DNA of 64,000 bases, from positions 51,648,571 to 51,712,570 of the forward strand of contig CM073891.1 in assembly GCA_037176705.1 (NCBI GenBank), written 5' to 3'. How positions within the stretch are numbered: position 1 is the first letter of the stretch; each line of letters starts with the position of its first letter. Below the pieces are notes generated by a model, which saw nothing but the letters and a program-made list of their open reading frames with translations, was not told the origin of the DNA and made no database searches. Below, in pieces: positions 1 through 12,074 of the stretch. Made by a program: the position numbers and the translations under genes. This stretch comes from Molossus alvarezi. Lineage: Eukaryota > Chordata > Mammalia > Chiroptera > Molossidae.

Positions 1-238
1 GTTCCTGGTGGCCAACTGTCTGTGTGCAGGCCACTGGGAGGGAGGGCCTATGCTGCAACCAAAACATGTCATCCCCATAGCAGCTCTCAGGACACCTGGC
101 TCTCAGGCAGTGTTGCTCTGAGTGGGAAGAAACAAGCCTCTGTTGATAGGTCCTATGTTTACCACCCTGGACCTGGGGCCACAGTGACTGGGGCATCCTA
201 GTCCCCCACCCTCCATGCATGGCAGGCCTCCCACTCAC

Positions 239-320
239 CTCCTGCTTCAGTACCTGCATACCCAGTGCCCGCTGGTTTACCTTGTGCTGGCTGTCCCTGA
301 GCTGTGCGGTCTTCTCCTCC
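239..320 (-). CDS. Internal exon of an unidentified coiled-coil protein
   Basis: On the minus strand an 82-nt open segment lies between an acceptor (CTCCTAG, ending at 321) and a strong donor (GAG|GTGAGT at 238-233). In the frame left by the exon at 1045-1217 it reads EEKTAQLRDSQHK...LKQE, charged and heptad-like, so a coiled coil is likely. The preceding exon ends in CT and this one starts with G, which joins to a Leu codon without a frame break. I do not recognise the gene; it does not resemble the parts of CCDC146 that I recall. It may belong to a gene nested in a CCDC146 intron, or be part of a transposed fragment. Confidence 0.5.
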
Positions 321-1044
321 CTAGGAGATTCAGAGGATGCATGATGAGGGCTTCTTCAGAAGCACCTGAAACCCCACCACCTTCGGGGACCACAGGGGGA
401 GAGGGAAGGGGACCTGGCTTCAGGGGATGAGGAGGGGAGTCTGCGTGTGGGGTTTGCATAAATGCTCCTGACTCCAATGTCATTTTGAGTTTTCAATGCC
501 TGCTCTCAGACTACACCTGGCAGACACAGTTTCCTCTGAGGGTGTGGGGCAGGTAAGCAGACCCCAAGAGCACATGCCACTCCACTGCCAGGTAGGTATG
601 AGGCCCACTGTTGGGGGGTAATAGGGGAGCAGCTCCTGAGATGGCTGGCAAAGGGACATCACCAGCGTCAGAAAAGGTGGAACAGGCTGACCAGTTGGCA
701 GACAAGCATCCTCCCTCTAGCCAAGCACACAGACATCGGCGTGTGGCCATTGGAGACCCCACTGGGCCTGAGGGTGAACAGCAGGCTGCATTGGGAAGAC
801 TGCAATGTCTGCAGGGGCAGGAGCCCTAGAGACCCAGCAGAACCCCTCCTGTGCAGCCCAGGGAGGAAGTGGACTAGTCCATCGTCAAACAGGGACCGGG
901 CTGGGAGCAGCATTCAGAGACTCCAGGGCCCAAGTCAGAGCTCTCCTGTTCATAGTACCGCATGGCAGTGACCCTCAGGTGCTAGAAATGTGTTGGTGAC
1001 ACATGGCCGCAGAGCAGAAAATAGGGGGTCACTGGAGCACTCAC

Positions 1045-1217
1045 AGCTCCTGCGTGACAAGACACAGCTTGGCCTTGGTGATCTCCAGCTCCGCATCCAG
1101 GTGCTCCTTCTCCTCACTGGAGTGGCTGCTGGGTGGCCTGGATGTGGGCTCAGTGCTGGAGGACTTCAGGGGGCTGGGCAGCTGCCTGGCCGGGAGGGAG
1201 TCCCGCTGCACAACCTC
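1045..1217 (-). CDS. Internal exon of the same unidentified coiled-coil protein
   Basis: A 173-nt open segment on the minus strand with a good acceptor (CTCTGCCCGCTGCAG|GAG) and donor (GAGCT|GTGAGT). It starts EVVQRDSLPARQ, continues through a Ser/Pro/Thr-rich linker, then a charged helix-forming part (SSEEKEHLDAELEITKAK...). No stop is present and codon choice is GC-rich, unlike the AT-rich surroundings, which supports real coding sequence. It ends in phase 2, matching the exon at 239-320. The product is unknown; a cytoskeletal or trafficking scaffold would fit the composition, but that is a guess. Confidence 0.5.
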
Positions 1218-1316
1218 CTGCAGCGGGCAGAGAAAGGGTTCTCACCAGCCTGCTCCTGTGCCCGGCACAAGGCCCACACTCAAACTTGGAAAAATGACCA
1301 AAAGACAGAAGAGTCC

Positions 1317-1545
1317 TGGCCAGTTTTAGTCAGTGGTTAGAGCATCAGCCCACAAACCAATGAGTTGTGGGTTCAGTCTAGGTCAAGGGCATGTACCTTG
1401 GCTGCAGTTCATCCGGGCCCTGGTCAGGGTTGTGTGGGAGGCATCCAGTCCATGTGTCTGTCACATCAATGTTTTTGTCTCATTCCCTCTCTCCCTCCCT
1501 CCCACTCTATCTGAAGATATGGTATATCAATAATGAAATAAATCT
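1317..1545 (+). mobile_element. Ves SINE
   Basis: A tRNA-derived head (GTCAGTGGTTAGAGCATCAG) is followed by the promoter box-B-like GTTCAGTCTAGGTCAAGG, the body (CCTGGTCAGGGT...GGAGGCATCCAG), and a pyrimidine-rich tail. It is diverged (several indels), so it is an older copy. It sits between the unidentified coiled-coil exon and CCDC146 exon 2. Confidence 0.85.
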
Positions 1546-1829
1546 CTTTTACTTTATTTACCAACCTATGGAATGTACTTAACTGACTATTTGCAAATAT
1601 TTATTATGTTATAAAAGTATCAGAACCTGCATGCAGTAGTTTAAAGTTCCATGATTAGCTCTTAGAAGAGAAATTAGAAACTATTTTATTTTAAAGTGCT
1701 TCAAACTGTATATATTGTCTACAGGTTATATGTAATATATTATTTTGATAATGATATTAACTTCATCTGAGTTTTTAGGTAGATGATTCAGGTCTTACTG
1801 TAGTAATATATGAAGAGGAATAAATATAC

Positions 1830-1990
1830 CTCGTGCAGACAATTGAAAGCTGGAGTTGTAGATAAACCAGCAAACTGCTCATCTTGGATGTTAATTGCAG
1901 GTGCTATGGCATCAACGGGATCTTCTTGATCCTTTTTCTTTTTCTCTGCCTTTTCTGTGCCTCTGGTACTGTCTTCCATTTTTCACAATT
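1830..1990 (-). CDS. CCDC146: CCDC146 first coding exon (N-terminal 50 residues)
   Basis: The acceptor TTTATTGTAG ends at 1991; 11 nt of 5'UTR precede an ATG at 1979-1977; 50 codons run to LHE at 1830, then the donor GAG|GTATAT. The peptide starts MEDSTRGTEK and contains INIQDEQF and TTPAFNCLHE. This matches my memory of the CCDC146 N terminus (MEDSS..., INIQDERF, LSETPAF..LHE). CCDC146 is a coiled-coil protein of centrioles and sperm axonemal microtubules, needed for flagellum formation. The reading frame is intact here. The following exons would lie left of the window. Its minus-strand position behind GSAP is unexpected (see findings). Confidence 0.85.
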
Positions 1991-2259
1991 CTACAATAAA
2001 ATAATTCCATATTCAGCTATTTAGAGATGTCTTCACTTATACAGTAAAATTAATGGAAAATAATAAAAGAAAGCAAAACTCAACTTGTTTGAGCTATTCT
2101 CCAATGAAACTACCTACGTCAGGAAAGTTACCTATGATCATGTCATTATAAAAGCCTGCTTGGTTATAAAATCACTCTTTATTGTTCCACTTAAATAAAC
2201 ACTTTTAATTTAAAAAGCAGATCATTGTTGCATCATTTGGAAAAACATATATATATATA

Positions 2260-2360
2260 TGACTAGAATGCAAGCTCCATGAGGGCAGAAATCTAATTTT
2301 GTTTACTGAGTATGGTAGTAGGCACTCAATTACTGTTCATTGTTTGGGTAAATAAATAAA
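2260..2360 (+). repeat. L2 LINE 3' end
   Basis: The sequence GACTAGAATGCAAGCTCC, then ATGAGGGCAGAAATC and GTAGGCACTCAATTACTGTT, follows the typical 3' end of ancient L2 elements (tagactgtaagctccatgagggcagg ... aggcgctcaataaatgtttg). It lies in the candidate CCDC146 intron 1. Confidence 0.75.
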
Positions 2361-2999
2361 CCTTCACCATCAAAATGCAACACTAAGTGTATTTAAATTA
2401 TTTTTGTAAAATAAAAGCAACACCCTGGGTGCCCCATACTGCCTGAGACATGCACCTGCTCTACAGGCCACCAGGCTAAGTGTCAACACCCATACTGCCT
2501 GCTGTGGCCAAAGCTCAGGCCTATGCTTGTGTGCACTGCCAGCTGGCCTATCTCTGAAGCTCACGTGTATGCTCAGTTGTCCTATCAGACTTCACTTACA
2601 AAGCATAGTGCAAAAATAAAATTATTAAACTATCAAGATAGTGACACCAGAGTATTAAACTAAATGCAAGACCCTTCTGAGAGTAGGTCCATGCATGACT
2701 GCACATATCACACACCTATGAGACATTAATTTGCTCATGTATTCGAGTGGACCCAGAGCAACTTCTAACAGGACTTCTGTCTTGGCCGGCAAGGTCTTCA
2801 TTAGCCCACTTTGGTGGCATTGGGATGGCTGCCCTTCTTAGAGAGCTGGTGAGAGGCCTCCATTGCACAAGGAAATGTCAATTTAATCATTTGTTCTTTT
2901 TATCTTTAAAATATATGGATTTACATGCAACAGAAGAGTATACCTACACTCTTCTCTAGATAAAGGAGATAATGCCAACTTTTACATTTTTTTCTTTTA

Positions 3000-3250
3000 A
3001 GATAATTAAATTTATTGTTCTGACATTGGTTAATAACATTATGTAAGTTTCAAGTGTACAATACTACAACATATTGTCTATATATTGAGTGCTCACCACC
3101 CAAAGACTAGTCTCCATCTGTCACTGTATATGACCAACAGTTGTAATTTTAACATCTGGATCTTCTTTGTAACATGTATTATCTCTAGTGTCTATCTTAT
3201 TAGATTTCCTGCTCCTTGATCATAGGGATCCCCATTCTTGCAATATTAAA
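3000..3250. repeat. Probable ancient LINE fragment
   Basis: The stretch with GTAAGTTTCAAGTGTACAAT and GCTCACCACCCAAAGACTAG resembles a widespread old L1-type 'aagtttcaggtgtacag ... gatcaccacaataagtctag' sequence. The family and orientation are uncertain. No coding capacity is seen. Confidence 0.4.
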
Positions 3251-3384
3251 AGTATATGAATTCAGAAGGCCAGCTAGGCTCTGGTTCCTGAATTTATTAT
3301 TCTAGTGACCACAGCCATGTCATTTATTCATTAAGTTTCCTTCTTCATCACTAATTTTTCTGCTTCATAAAGAATATATGCCAT

Positions 3385-3645
3385 AATTTCCAACCTTTTT
3401 CATCTCATGGTACACATAAAGTAATAACTAAAATTTTATGGCACACCATTTTTTTTGCCAATTTAACACACACACAAAAGCTATATTTTTTTATTTATTC
3501 ATACTGGTCAGCTATTGTTGTGTTGACTGTTGTCATTTTTAAATTTGACAAATTGAGGGAAAAGAGGTCAGTGCCCCTCACTAAATAGTCAGATTCTACA
3601 TGTTTTAACAATTTTTGTGACACACGTTGAAAATTGCTGATATAT
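3385..3645. mobile_element. Old hAT-like non-autonomous DNA transposon
   Basis: The left end reads TTTCCAACCTTTTTCATCTC, then ATGGTACACA. The right end reads TTTTTGTGACACACGTTGAA, then AATTGC. Reading the right end in reverse complement gives GCAATTTTCAACGTGTGTCA, so the two ends are imperfect inverted repeats (TTTYCAACSTTTT type). The size of about 260 bp and the absence of an ORF fit a MER-class hAT MITE. The name is by recollection only. Confidence 0.5.
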
Positions 3646-3922
3646 GCAGATTAAATGTGATAATGCCTCTGGACTGCTAGCTTCCACTCTCTATTTCTAA
3701 TTTTCTCCTATAGCTATAAATTACACATGCACTTGTTTTCCTCTTCCCACAACAAAAATATATCACAGGTGGTATGTGGCATGTATGTCTACCAGGAGGC
3801 ACTAACTATCAGGTTGTCTTAATGTGATATGAATAGGTATTGATATCATTTGGACTTTCTCTTCATTAACACATATATATTTTTTCAATGCCATAAAGCA
3901 GTTTTTAAAAAGAGTCTATTAT

Positions 3923-4089
3923 TGCCCTGGGTGATTTGACTCAGTGGTTAGAGTGTTAGCCTATAGACAAAAGGATCTCAGGTTCGAGTCCAGGTCAAAG
4001 ACATGTACCTGGGTTGCAGGTTCAATCCCTGGCCTGGGTAGGGGTCATGTAGGGGGCAACCAATTGATCTCTCTTTCTCTCTCTCTCAA
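3923..4089 (+). mobile_element. Ves SINE, abutting a truncated L1
   Basis: A head (GCCCTGGGTGATTTGACTCA) and body (GGTTCGAGTCCAGGTCAAAG) are present. The CT-rich tail ends abruptly at 4089, where an L1 ORF2 sequence begins without any A-tail. The SINE tail therefore seems to have been interrupted by, or recombined with, the L1 insertion. Confidence 0.85.
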
Positions 4090-6626
4090 ATGATTCTAAA
4101 AATTCAAGAGGAAAGAATCCTTCCAAGCTCTTTCTATGTAGCCAGCGTTATCCTAATTCTAAAACCAGATAAAGACACTATATTAAAAGAAAATTACAGG
4201 CCAATATCCCTGATGAACATAGATGCCAAAATCCTGAACAAAATACTAGCAAATCAGATCCAGCAATACATCAAAAAAATTATTCACCACAACCAAGTGA
4301 CATTTATCCCTGGAATGCAATGCTAATACAATAGTCACCAAACAATAAATGTGATACATTACATAAACAAAATGAAAGATAAAAACCATATGGTCATATC
4401 AATAGATGCTGAAAAGGCATTCCACAAAATCCAGCACCCATTTCTGATAAAAACGCTCAGCAATCTGGGATTATATCTCGACATAATAAAGGCCATATAT
4501 GAAAGACCTACAGCCAACATCATACTCAATGGGCAAAAACTAAAAGCATTTCCCTTAAGAATAGGAACAAGACAGGGATACCCACTTTCGCCACTCTTAT
4601 TTAACATAGTACTGGAAGCCTTAGCTACAACAATCAGACTTGAAGAAAAAATAAAAGGCATCCAAATTGGAATGGAGGAAGTGAAACTGTCATTATTCAC
4701 AGATGACATGATATTGTACATAGAAAACACCAAAGACTCCATCAAAAATCTACTAAATTTAATAAATTAATTTGCAAAGTAACAAGATACAAAATTAACA
4801 TTCTTATTCACAAATAATAAATACTCAGAAAGGGAAACTAAAAAAAAAAAATCCCATTTATCATTGCCGCAAAAAAAGTTAAGATACCTAGAAATAAACT
4901 TATCCAAGAAAATAAAAGACCTGTTCTCAGAAAACTACAGGACATTTTAAAAAGAAAATAAAGAAAGATATAAAAAAGTGGAAGCATATACCATAACAAT
5001 GGTTCATGGATTAGAAGACCATTAAAATGTCCATACTACCCAAACCAATCTATAGATCGAATGCAATCTCTATTAAAATGTCAATGGTATATTTCATAGA
5101 TGTAGAACAAATACTCCAAAAGTGTATACTGAACCAAAAAAGACCCTGAATAGCTAGAAGAATCTTGAAAAAGAAGAACAAAGTGGGAGGAATCACAATA
5201 TTAGATATCAAGCTGTAGTACAAAGCCAATGTAATCAAAACAGCCTGGCTCTGGCACAAAACCAAGCATATAGGTCAATGAAACAGAACAGAAAACTCAG
5301 AAACTGACCCAAGACAGTATGCCCAAATTAATATTTGACAAAGGAGGCAAGAACCAACGCAGTGGAGTAAAGACAGTCTCTTCAATAGACAATGCTGGGA
5401 AAATTGGACAGGTACATAAAAAAAAAAAAAAAAAAAAATGAAACTAGACCATCAACTTATACCATACACAAGAACAAACTCAAAGTAATAAAAGACTTAA
5501 ATGTATCCTGTGAAACCATAAAAATCATACAAGAAAATGTAGGCAGGAAAATTCCAGACATCACATGTAGCAGAATTTTCACTGATACATCACCTAGGAC
5601 AAGAGAAACAAAGGAAAATATTAATGCATGGCACTACATCAAACTGAAAAGCTTCTGCATGGCAAAAGAAACCAACACCAAAATATAAAGGAAATCCACT
5701 CTCTGGGAGATCATATTTGCCAATGATACATTGAATAAGGAGTTAATATCCAAAATAAATAGAGTACTCATACAGCTCAACAAAAGGAAGACAAAGAATC
5801 CAATTAAAAATAGGCAGAGAACCTGAATAGACAATTCTCCAAACAGGACAAAAAAATAACCAAGATTCATATGAAATAATGCTAAATGTCACTAATCATC
5901 AGAGAGATGCAAATTAAAATAACTATGAAGTATCACCTCACACCTGCCAAGATGGCTGCCATCAACAAATCATCAAACAAGTGCTGGCAAGGGTGTGGAG
6001 AAAAGGGGACTCTAGTACACTGCTGGTGGGAATGCAGACTGGTGCATCCACTATGAAAAACAATATATTTCCTCAAAGAATTAAAAATGGAATTGCCATT
6101 TGACCCAGTGATCACGCTTCTCAGATTATGTTCTAAGAAGCCCGAAATACTAATCAGAAAGAATGTATAAATCCTATGATGATAACAGCACTCTTTACAA
6201 TAGCTAAATTCTGGAAACAGTTCAAGTGCTCATCAGTAGGTGAGTGGATAAAAAAGTTGTGGTGCATTTACACAGTAAAATAATATGCAGCTGTAAGAAA
6301 GAAAGATCTTTTAACTTTTGAGACGATTTGGAGGGATCTGGAGTGCATTATGTTAAGCGAAATAAGCCAGTCAGAGAAATACAAGTATCACATGATCTCA
6401 CTTATTTATTAAATAAAGTAAAGAAAATAACCTAATGATCAAAATAGATCCAGAGACATGAAAGTAGGAAACAGACTGAGAAACCTCAGAGGGATGGGGA
6501 ATGGGAGTGAAGAGGAGGGTATCCATAGGGAAAAGGGGGGGAATATCTATAATATTTTCAACAATAAAGATACAAAAAATTTCAAAATAAATTTAAAAAT
6601 GAAAAACAAACAAACAAAAAAACACA
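4090..6626 (+). mobile_element. 5'-truncated L1 (reverse transcriptase half of ORF2 plus 3'UTR)
   Basis: The element starts inside ORF2. Two readable ORF pieces (4090-4326 and 4351-4770) carry RT motifs: [20 protein letters not shown], then [20 protein letters not shown], and [14 protein letters not shown], where the catalytic YxDD box reads FTDD. Further on are degraded connection and C-terminal parts (5390-5690 and about 5930-6110, the latter antiparallel to a [14 protein letters not shown] region), a 3'UTR with a G-rich stretch (6490-6545), and an A-rich end with AACAATAAAGATACAAAAAA. Many frameshifts and stops show it is dead. No clear target-site duplication was found. Confidence 0.93.
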
Positions 6627-7770
6627 AGCTGCAGACTATCAAACTGAAGAAATAAAGCTCCAATAATAACCAAAGAGAAAAGACAAATTCTCTACAAAGA
6701 AACAAAATTAGATAGCTAGAAGGCTTCTCATGAACAAAAAGTGTACTTCTTCAAAGTAACTGTTAACTAAATTATTATTTAAAAATGGGGGTAAAATAGT
6801 CATTTTCAGACATTGAAACTCAGAGACTCATTGAATAAATGTAATGGATAGATATCAGTAAAAATGGAAACAACCTAGGGAAAAGTGGTAAATTGGTAAA
6901 CATGAATAAATTTTAAAAAGCATTGATCAAAAAACAGTGACAACAATAATAAGAACTATTTGTGTGGCTTCAAAAAGAAGTTGGAACTAAAATCCACAAG
7001 GCAATAAATGACATGGAAGGTGGAAGGGAAAAGACTGATGTAAAAAATTCTGTTGCTCGAAAGGAGGATGAAGATATTGATCATATGTCTTCTAAGTCCC
7101 GTGAGTATGCTATAATTTTAAGAATAATGACAAGAAGAAAAGAAAATAGCCTCCCAAACTATTATAGAAGAAAAAGGTGAGTAAAGAGAAACATTTGACT
7201 AAAAGAATACATGAACAGAGAAAAGGAGGAACAACAAAATAGGGCAAAAAAGGTGAGGTAAGTGGAAAACACAAAATAAGATGGGAAGAATAGTATAAAT
7301 ATAGAAGTAATTACAAAAAAGTAAGTGGATTAAAATTACCTGTTAAGCAAATTCTCAAATAAAACAGATTTGAAATATTGAGCTATTTCTGTTTATAGGA
7401 GACAATCTCAAATACAATGTGACCAGCATGAAGTAAAAAGATGAAAATATTATTAGATAAAAATATACATCAAAGACAGACAAAATACTAAAGATAAAGA
7501 GGAACATTATTTAATGACAAAGAAAGTTATCAGGAAGAAGTAATAATCCTGAATCATATATAACTAACAACATAGCCTCAAAATATATGTAATGTAAATG
7601 TAATTTCTACTCAAAGAATATATCAATGCTACTACCATGTGACTGGTTGAAACACTATTGCTACCTTGTCCAAATGGAATGAATCATTAGCTCCACAAGT
7701 ACTCTAGTCTGAAGTAAGCTTTTAAATATTTACTATTGTAAGTAAACTATGTGATTGCAATGTATACTAT
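6627..7770. other. AT-rich intronic or intergenic sequence without recognised features
   Basis: I see no exon with paired splice sites and no clear repeat family. The open frame at 6962-7180 (plus) is lysine-rich, has no recognisable family resemblance, and is probably chance. Confidence 0.6.
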
Positions 7771-7773
7771 CTT

Positions 7774-8025
7774 TTTTTTTAATCCTCATCTGAGAATATG
7801 TTTTTCTTTGAAATTGATTTTTTTATAAGAAAGAGGGGGGGGGGAGAGAGAGAGAGAGAGAGAGAGAGAAACACGATGTGAGAGAGATACATCAGTTGGT
7901 TACTTCCCATAGGGATTGAACTCAAAACCTAGGTTTGTGCCCTGACTGGAAATTGAACCCACAACCTTTTGGTTGGTTTATGGTCAATGTTCTGACCAAC
8001 TGAGCCACCTGGACATATACAATAA
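7774..8025 (-). mobile_element. Ves SINE with target-site duplication
   Basis: Reverse-oriented copy: A-tail complement and AATCCTCATCTGAGAATATG at the left, an expanded (GA)n run at 7843-7869, head complement (TGACCAACTGAGCCACCTGG) at the right. A 10-bp direct repeat, ATACTATCTT, lies at 7764-7773 and 8026-8035. Confidence 0.88.
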
Positions 8026-8116
8026 ATACTATCTTAAACACACACACACGCACATAAGTACATACTGTTTTCATGTACAAAGTACTCACATCCCCTACTT
8101 TAAGAATTTTCATATT

Positions 8117-8304
8117 TGTTTTTTTAAACATCATTTTAAAAATTGACTTTTAGAGAGAGAGAAAGGAAGAGGAGAGAGAGATAGAAACATTAATAAGAGA
8201 GAAACATCAATCAGCTGCCTCCTGCATGCCCTCGACTGGGAATCAAACCGGTGACCTCTTGGTACGTGGATTGATGCTCAACCACTGAGCCACACCAACC
8301 CGGC
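8117..8304 (-). mobile_element. Ves SINE
   Basis: Reverse-oriented copy with the complement head GCTCAACCACTGAGCCACAC, then CAACCCGGC at its right end and the GA-rich tail region at the left. It lies only about 90 bp from the previous Ves in the same orientation. It is of the CCATGCACCAAGAGGTC-type subfamily (complement GACCTCTTGGTACGTGG). Confidence 0.85.
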
Positions 8305-9848
8305 TTCATGAGGTGTTTGTAACCTAGGTAACTTCTCAAGGTGTTTAAAGTGGGAAAATTTGACCACATAAAATAACAAATATTTTCCTGTACATCATCT
8401 GCATGGAAAAATATAACATAAATTTCAAATGGGACTACTTACCTGTTCATTAAATTCTTCTTAGTACTTATAGTAGTATAAATTATTGGGTTTATTAATA
8501 TTTTATAAAAAGTCATCAGATATATTTATTTTAAAAGTTTATAATTAAGAAAGCAGATTTCTTGGGCTTCCCTCACTTAAGCTGAATTTCACAATCCTTT
8601 GCTTAGATAACATTTTTCTGAAAACTCTTTCATGCCCTCTGCTGTTCATTTATTTAATATAAATTATTAAATAAAATAGTCATAGACAAATACATACTGA
8701 GTCATTTTCAGGAAGGAACATATGGTAAGAAATGCTTCAAAGATTTTAAATTATAAATGTAATATGTTTGCTATTGAAAACACACACAATAATGAAATAA
8801 TTCCTTATCTCACTACTTAGAGATAACCTTTCTTATCAAGTCCTATTGTTTTCCTCTGGAATTATTTCAATGAAACATATGTTTAAATATAGTTTTATGT
8901 TAAAATTACTATTATTATTACAGAATTGGGATCATAGTAGACATACATTTTGGTATTCTATCCTTTCCACTTAATATTACTGAAAGCGGAAAATTCTTCT
9001 ATCCCTGCAGAGATGGAGTACATAACCCTTGTGCACCCCATCTCTACAGGTATCATATGCACACCAAGTGGGTGATGCAACCCATCTCCCAGGGATAGAA
9101 GTTCCTGGTCCTGGGACCCTCCCAGACCTAGCACTACACATCTCTTCATTTGGCTATTTATCTGTATCCTTTATCACAACTTCTAATAAACTGGTAAATG
9201 TAAGTTAAATATTTTCTTGACTTCTGCGAGCTAGTCTAACAAATTAAACCTGAGGAGAGGGTCATGGGAATCTCCAATTTGTAGCCAAATCAGTCCGAAG
9301 TTGGGGTAATCAAGGACCTACTATTTGTGATTGACATCTGAAGTGGGTGCAGGCAGTTTTGTGAGACTGAGCCCTGAACCTGCGGGGTCTGACATTTTCT
9401 CCAGGTAGATAGTGTCACAGCTGAGTTAAACTGTAGGACACTCAGCTGGTGTTACAGAGAATTGTTTGTTATGGGAAGAAGCCCCACATTTGGTGACGAG
9501 AATGTCAGAAGTGAACTGTTGTGAGTGTGGTAATAGTATGTTAGTCAAGGGGACACACACAGAAGAAAAACCAGAGGTTTTCCCTTTACTATGGAAACAT
9601 TCCCATATCTTTGAATAGTCTTCCAAATACAATTTTAAATCATTGCATAATAATCCAGACATAAACTAATTTATGTGAACACCCTACTATTTTTTAACAT
9701 GTTAAGTTGCTGTAATTCTTTACTATCATAAATAACCTTGTAAAACAAAATTCCTTGAACATAAGATTTTTTTGAATATCACTAACTTTATGCTTACATT
9801 AAATTCTAAAAAGTACAATTTCTAGGTAACAGATACACACGCATTTTT
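8305..9848. other. No recognised gene or repeat
   Basis: AT-rich sequence in the candidate CCDC146 intron 1. The frame at 8958-9149 (minus) and others are unsupported by splice sites or family resemblance. Confidence 0.55.
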
Positions 9849-9950
9849 TTTTTTTTTTTTTTTTGGTATGTGCCCCTAGTGGGAACCAAACCTGGGACTC
9901 TCTGGTCCACAGGCCAATGCTCCAACCACTGAGCCAAACCAGGTAGGGCA
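9849..9950 (-). mobile_element. Short Ves-type SINE (tRNA-like head plus A-tail)
   Basis: About 100 bp: poly-T at the left, then GGTATGTGCCCCTAGTGGGA, and the head complement CAACCACTGAGCCAAACCAG at the right. It lacks the body and CT-rich part and so resembles the short copy at 37881-37985. Confidence 0.82.
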
Positions 9951-10189
9951 ACAGGTACACATATTTTTAAGGCATTTTATGTATATTGTTGAACTGACTG
10001 CTGGAAAGTTTGTAGTAACTTACACTCACACCAGCAGTACATGTTCATGACCACAGGAATGGCTTTTTAAAAATTAAAAATGTGAAAATATCTTACAAGT
10101 AAACTTGAAATAAGGGGGGAAATTTATATACGATTCTCCATTTGATGAATACTTTTTTTTCTTCAAAGGTGTCAGAAGATATGACCTTT

Positions 10190-10340
10190 TGGTAGAGTAG
10201 TAAAAGAGCCAGACCTTTTAACTGCTTAAACTTTCTGAATTTGTTTCCTCATCTACAATGTGAAGATAATAATACTTGCTCTGCTAAACAGTGTTTTGTG
10301 AGGATACATGTGAACATGGTCTGAAACTATAATGTCTTAC
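10190..10340 (+). repeat. MIR SINE fragment
   Basis: The core is similar to 'tgaatttgtttcctcatctacaatgtgaagataataatac', followed by TGTTTTGTGAGGATACATGT. This matches the conserved MIR core (ttcctcatctgtaaaatggggataataa ... gttgtgaggatt) with much divergence. Confidence 0.65.
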
Positions 10341-10431
10341 AGATGGAAGGTAGTGTTTTTATTAGTCATTATTGACATGTGGACAGATTTGATACATAAA
10401 TCATTAGACTTATTGAGGTATCAATAACATT

Positions 10432-10660
10432 AAAAATCCTCACCCAAGGATATGTTTTTCCATTGATTTTTAGAGAGAGAAGGGGAGGGAGATAGAGAGA
10501 GAGAAAGACACTGATAGAGATATAACTGTTGGCTGCCTCTAAAATGCTCCCGGACAAGGATTGAACCCACACCCTGGGTATATACCCTGACTGGCAATTG
10601 AGCATGCCACCTTTCAGTGCAGGGACAGTGCTCCAATCATCTGAACTGTACCAACCAGGG
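10432..10660 (-). mobile_element. Ves SINE
   Basis: Starts with the tail complement AAAAATCCTCACCCAAGGAT and ends with CTGAACTGTACCAACCAGGG. The GA-rich stretch is at 10475-10515. Moderately diverged. Confidence 0.88.
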
Positions 10661-11429
10661 CTCAGTAACTTTTTAATATGCTTTATTAATCTTAAACATC
10701 AATAATTTTCTCCATTTTCAAGTTCATATTATCGAAAAGTAATTTTTCAATTATTTTTAGTTTTATTGTATTTAGTTCAAAATAGTAAAACAATCATTTT
10801 GTCATATAGACAATTAAGGCTCACTTGCCAATTCCATTTACTTGGTTTGTCTCAGGAAAAATTACCATAGAAACAAAATGATCTGTTAGAAATTCCTATT
10901 TAATCTAAAAATATATGACGTGTTCAACAAATTTGAGTGCGTTCTCAACTTGCTTAAACCAACACCTCTTTTGAATTCTTTTTTGAAGTTATTCCCATGG
11001 GTTTTCATTGAAAAAGACAGTTTGGAAGTCAGTCAGAATAATTATGACCAAATGAAACAAAAGCCAAGAACAATGGGAATTTGGTGAACCTAAAAGCTAG
11101 CACCTATTGTGAGCCTTCACTGGGAGGAAGATTAAGGAGGAAGGACTAAGACAGAAAGCAGGAAAGAATAACTTAAGAAAATACTAAATTTTAGCAAAGG
11201 TAATGAGTAGCAAAGAACCCTTGGCCAAGGGCTTCAAATTTTTAAGGCGTTCAGTTTCTGCAGTTGCATTTTATTAAATGTCATTGTTGGCAGTGTTTTT
11301 GCTGAGAACTTAGAATAATTTGTAGGAAGGGGAAGTTGTACTGAAAGGAAAAAATAAGCAGGAAAGGAGAGGAAAAAAAAAAACTTTTCTTTTTCATTTT
11401 TTAAATTACCCACAGAATAATAAAAGATA

Positions 11430-11570
11430 AAAGAGACCTCATAGAGTCATTTAGTAAAAATCTCTCTTCATCTTAAGGTTGAATAAACAGGTCCAGTTGA
11501 CACTGATAAACCAGTGGCAGAGCCAGGAAAATAATCAATCCCATGTTCTTCCCATTGCACTATGTTCACT
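11430..11570 (-). repeat. Possible MIR fragment
   Basis: The line AACCAGTGGCAGAGCCAGGA resembles the reverse-oriented MIR segment 'agtggcagagccaggattcgaaccc'. Weak, and only this block is convincing. Confidence 0.4.
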
Positions 11571-11578
11571 CTCTCTCT

Positions 11579-11828
11579 CTTTTTTAATCCTCACCCGAGG
11601 ACATTTTTTTTTTTCCCATTTATCTTCAGATAGACTGGGAGGGAGAAGAAGAAAGAGAGAGAAAGAAACATTGACATGAGAGAGACACAGTGACCGGTTG
11701 CCTCCTTCAAGACCCTGACCAGGGCCAGGACCATCCATAACTGAGATATGTTCCCTTGACCAGAACCGAACCTCAGACTATTTGGTCTGCAGGATGACAC
11801 TCCAACTGCTGAGCCAAACCAGCCAGGG
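11579..11828 (-). mobile_element. Ves SINE (first of a tandem pair)
   Basis: Tail complement TTTTTAATCCTCACCCGAGG, body complement, and head complement GCTGAGCCAAACCAGCCAGG. Immediately followed by another copy in the same orientation, separated only by a TTCTCTCTC string that also precedes this copy, suggesting serial insertion at the same CT-rich target. Confidence 0.9.
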
Positions 11829-11835
11829 TTCTCTC

Positions 11836-12074
11836 TCTTTTTTTTTTAATCCTCACCCGAGGACACTTTTCCATTTATCTTCAGATAGAGTGGTAGAGAG
11901 AGAGAGTGAGAAACATCAATGTTAGAGAGACACATCAACTGGCTGCCTCCCAAAGGAACCCGACCAAGGCAGGGATTAACTACAACCAAGGAATGTGCCA
12001 TTGACCAGAATTGAACCCATGACGCTTTGGACTGTGGGCCAACACTGTAACCGCTGTACCAAACTGGCCAGGGA
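11836..12074 (-). mobile_element. Ves SINE (second of a tandem pair)
   Basis: Same orientation and structure as its left neighbour (tail complement AATCCTCACCCGAGGACACT, right end CAAACTGGCCAGGGA). The flank GACTCTCTTTTT on the right echoes the CTCTCTCTTTTT at the left ends of both copies. Confidence 0.9.
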
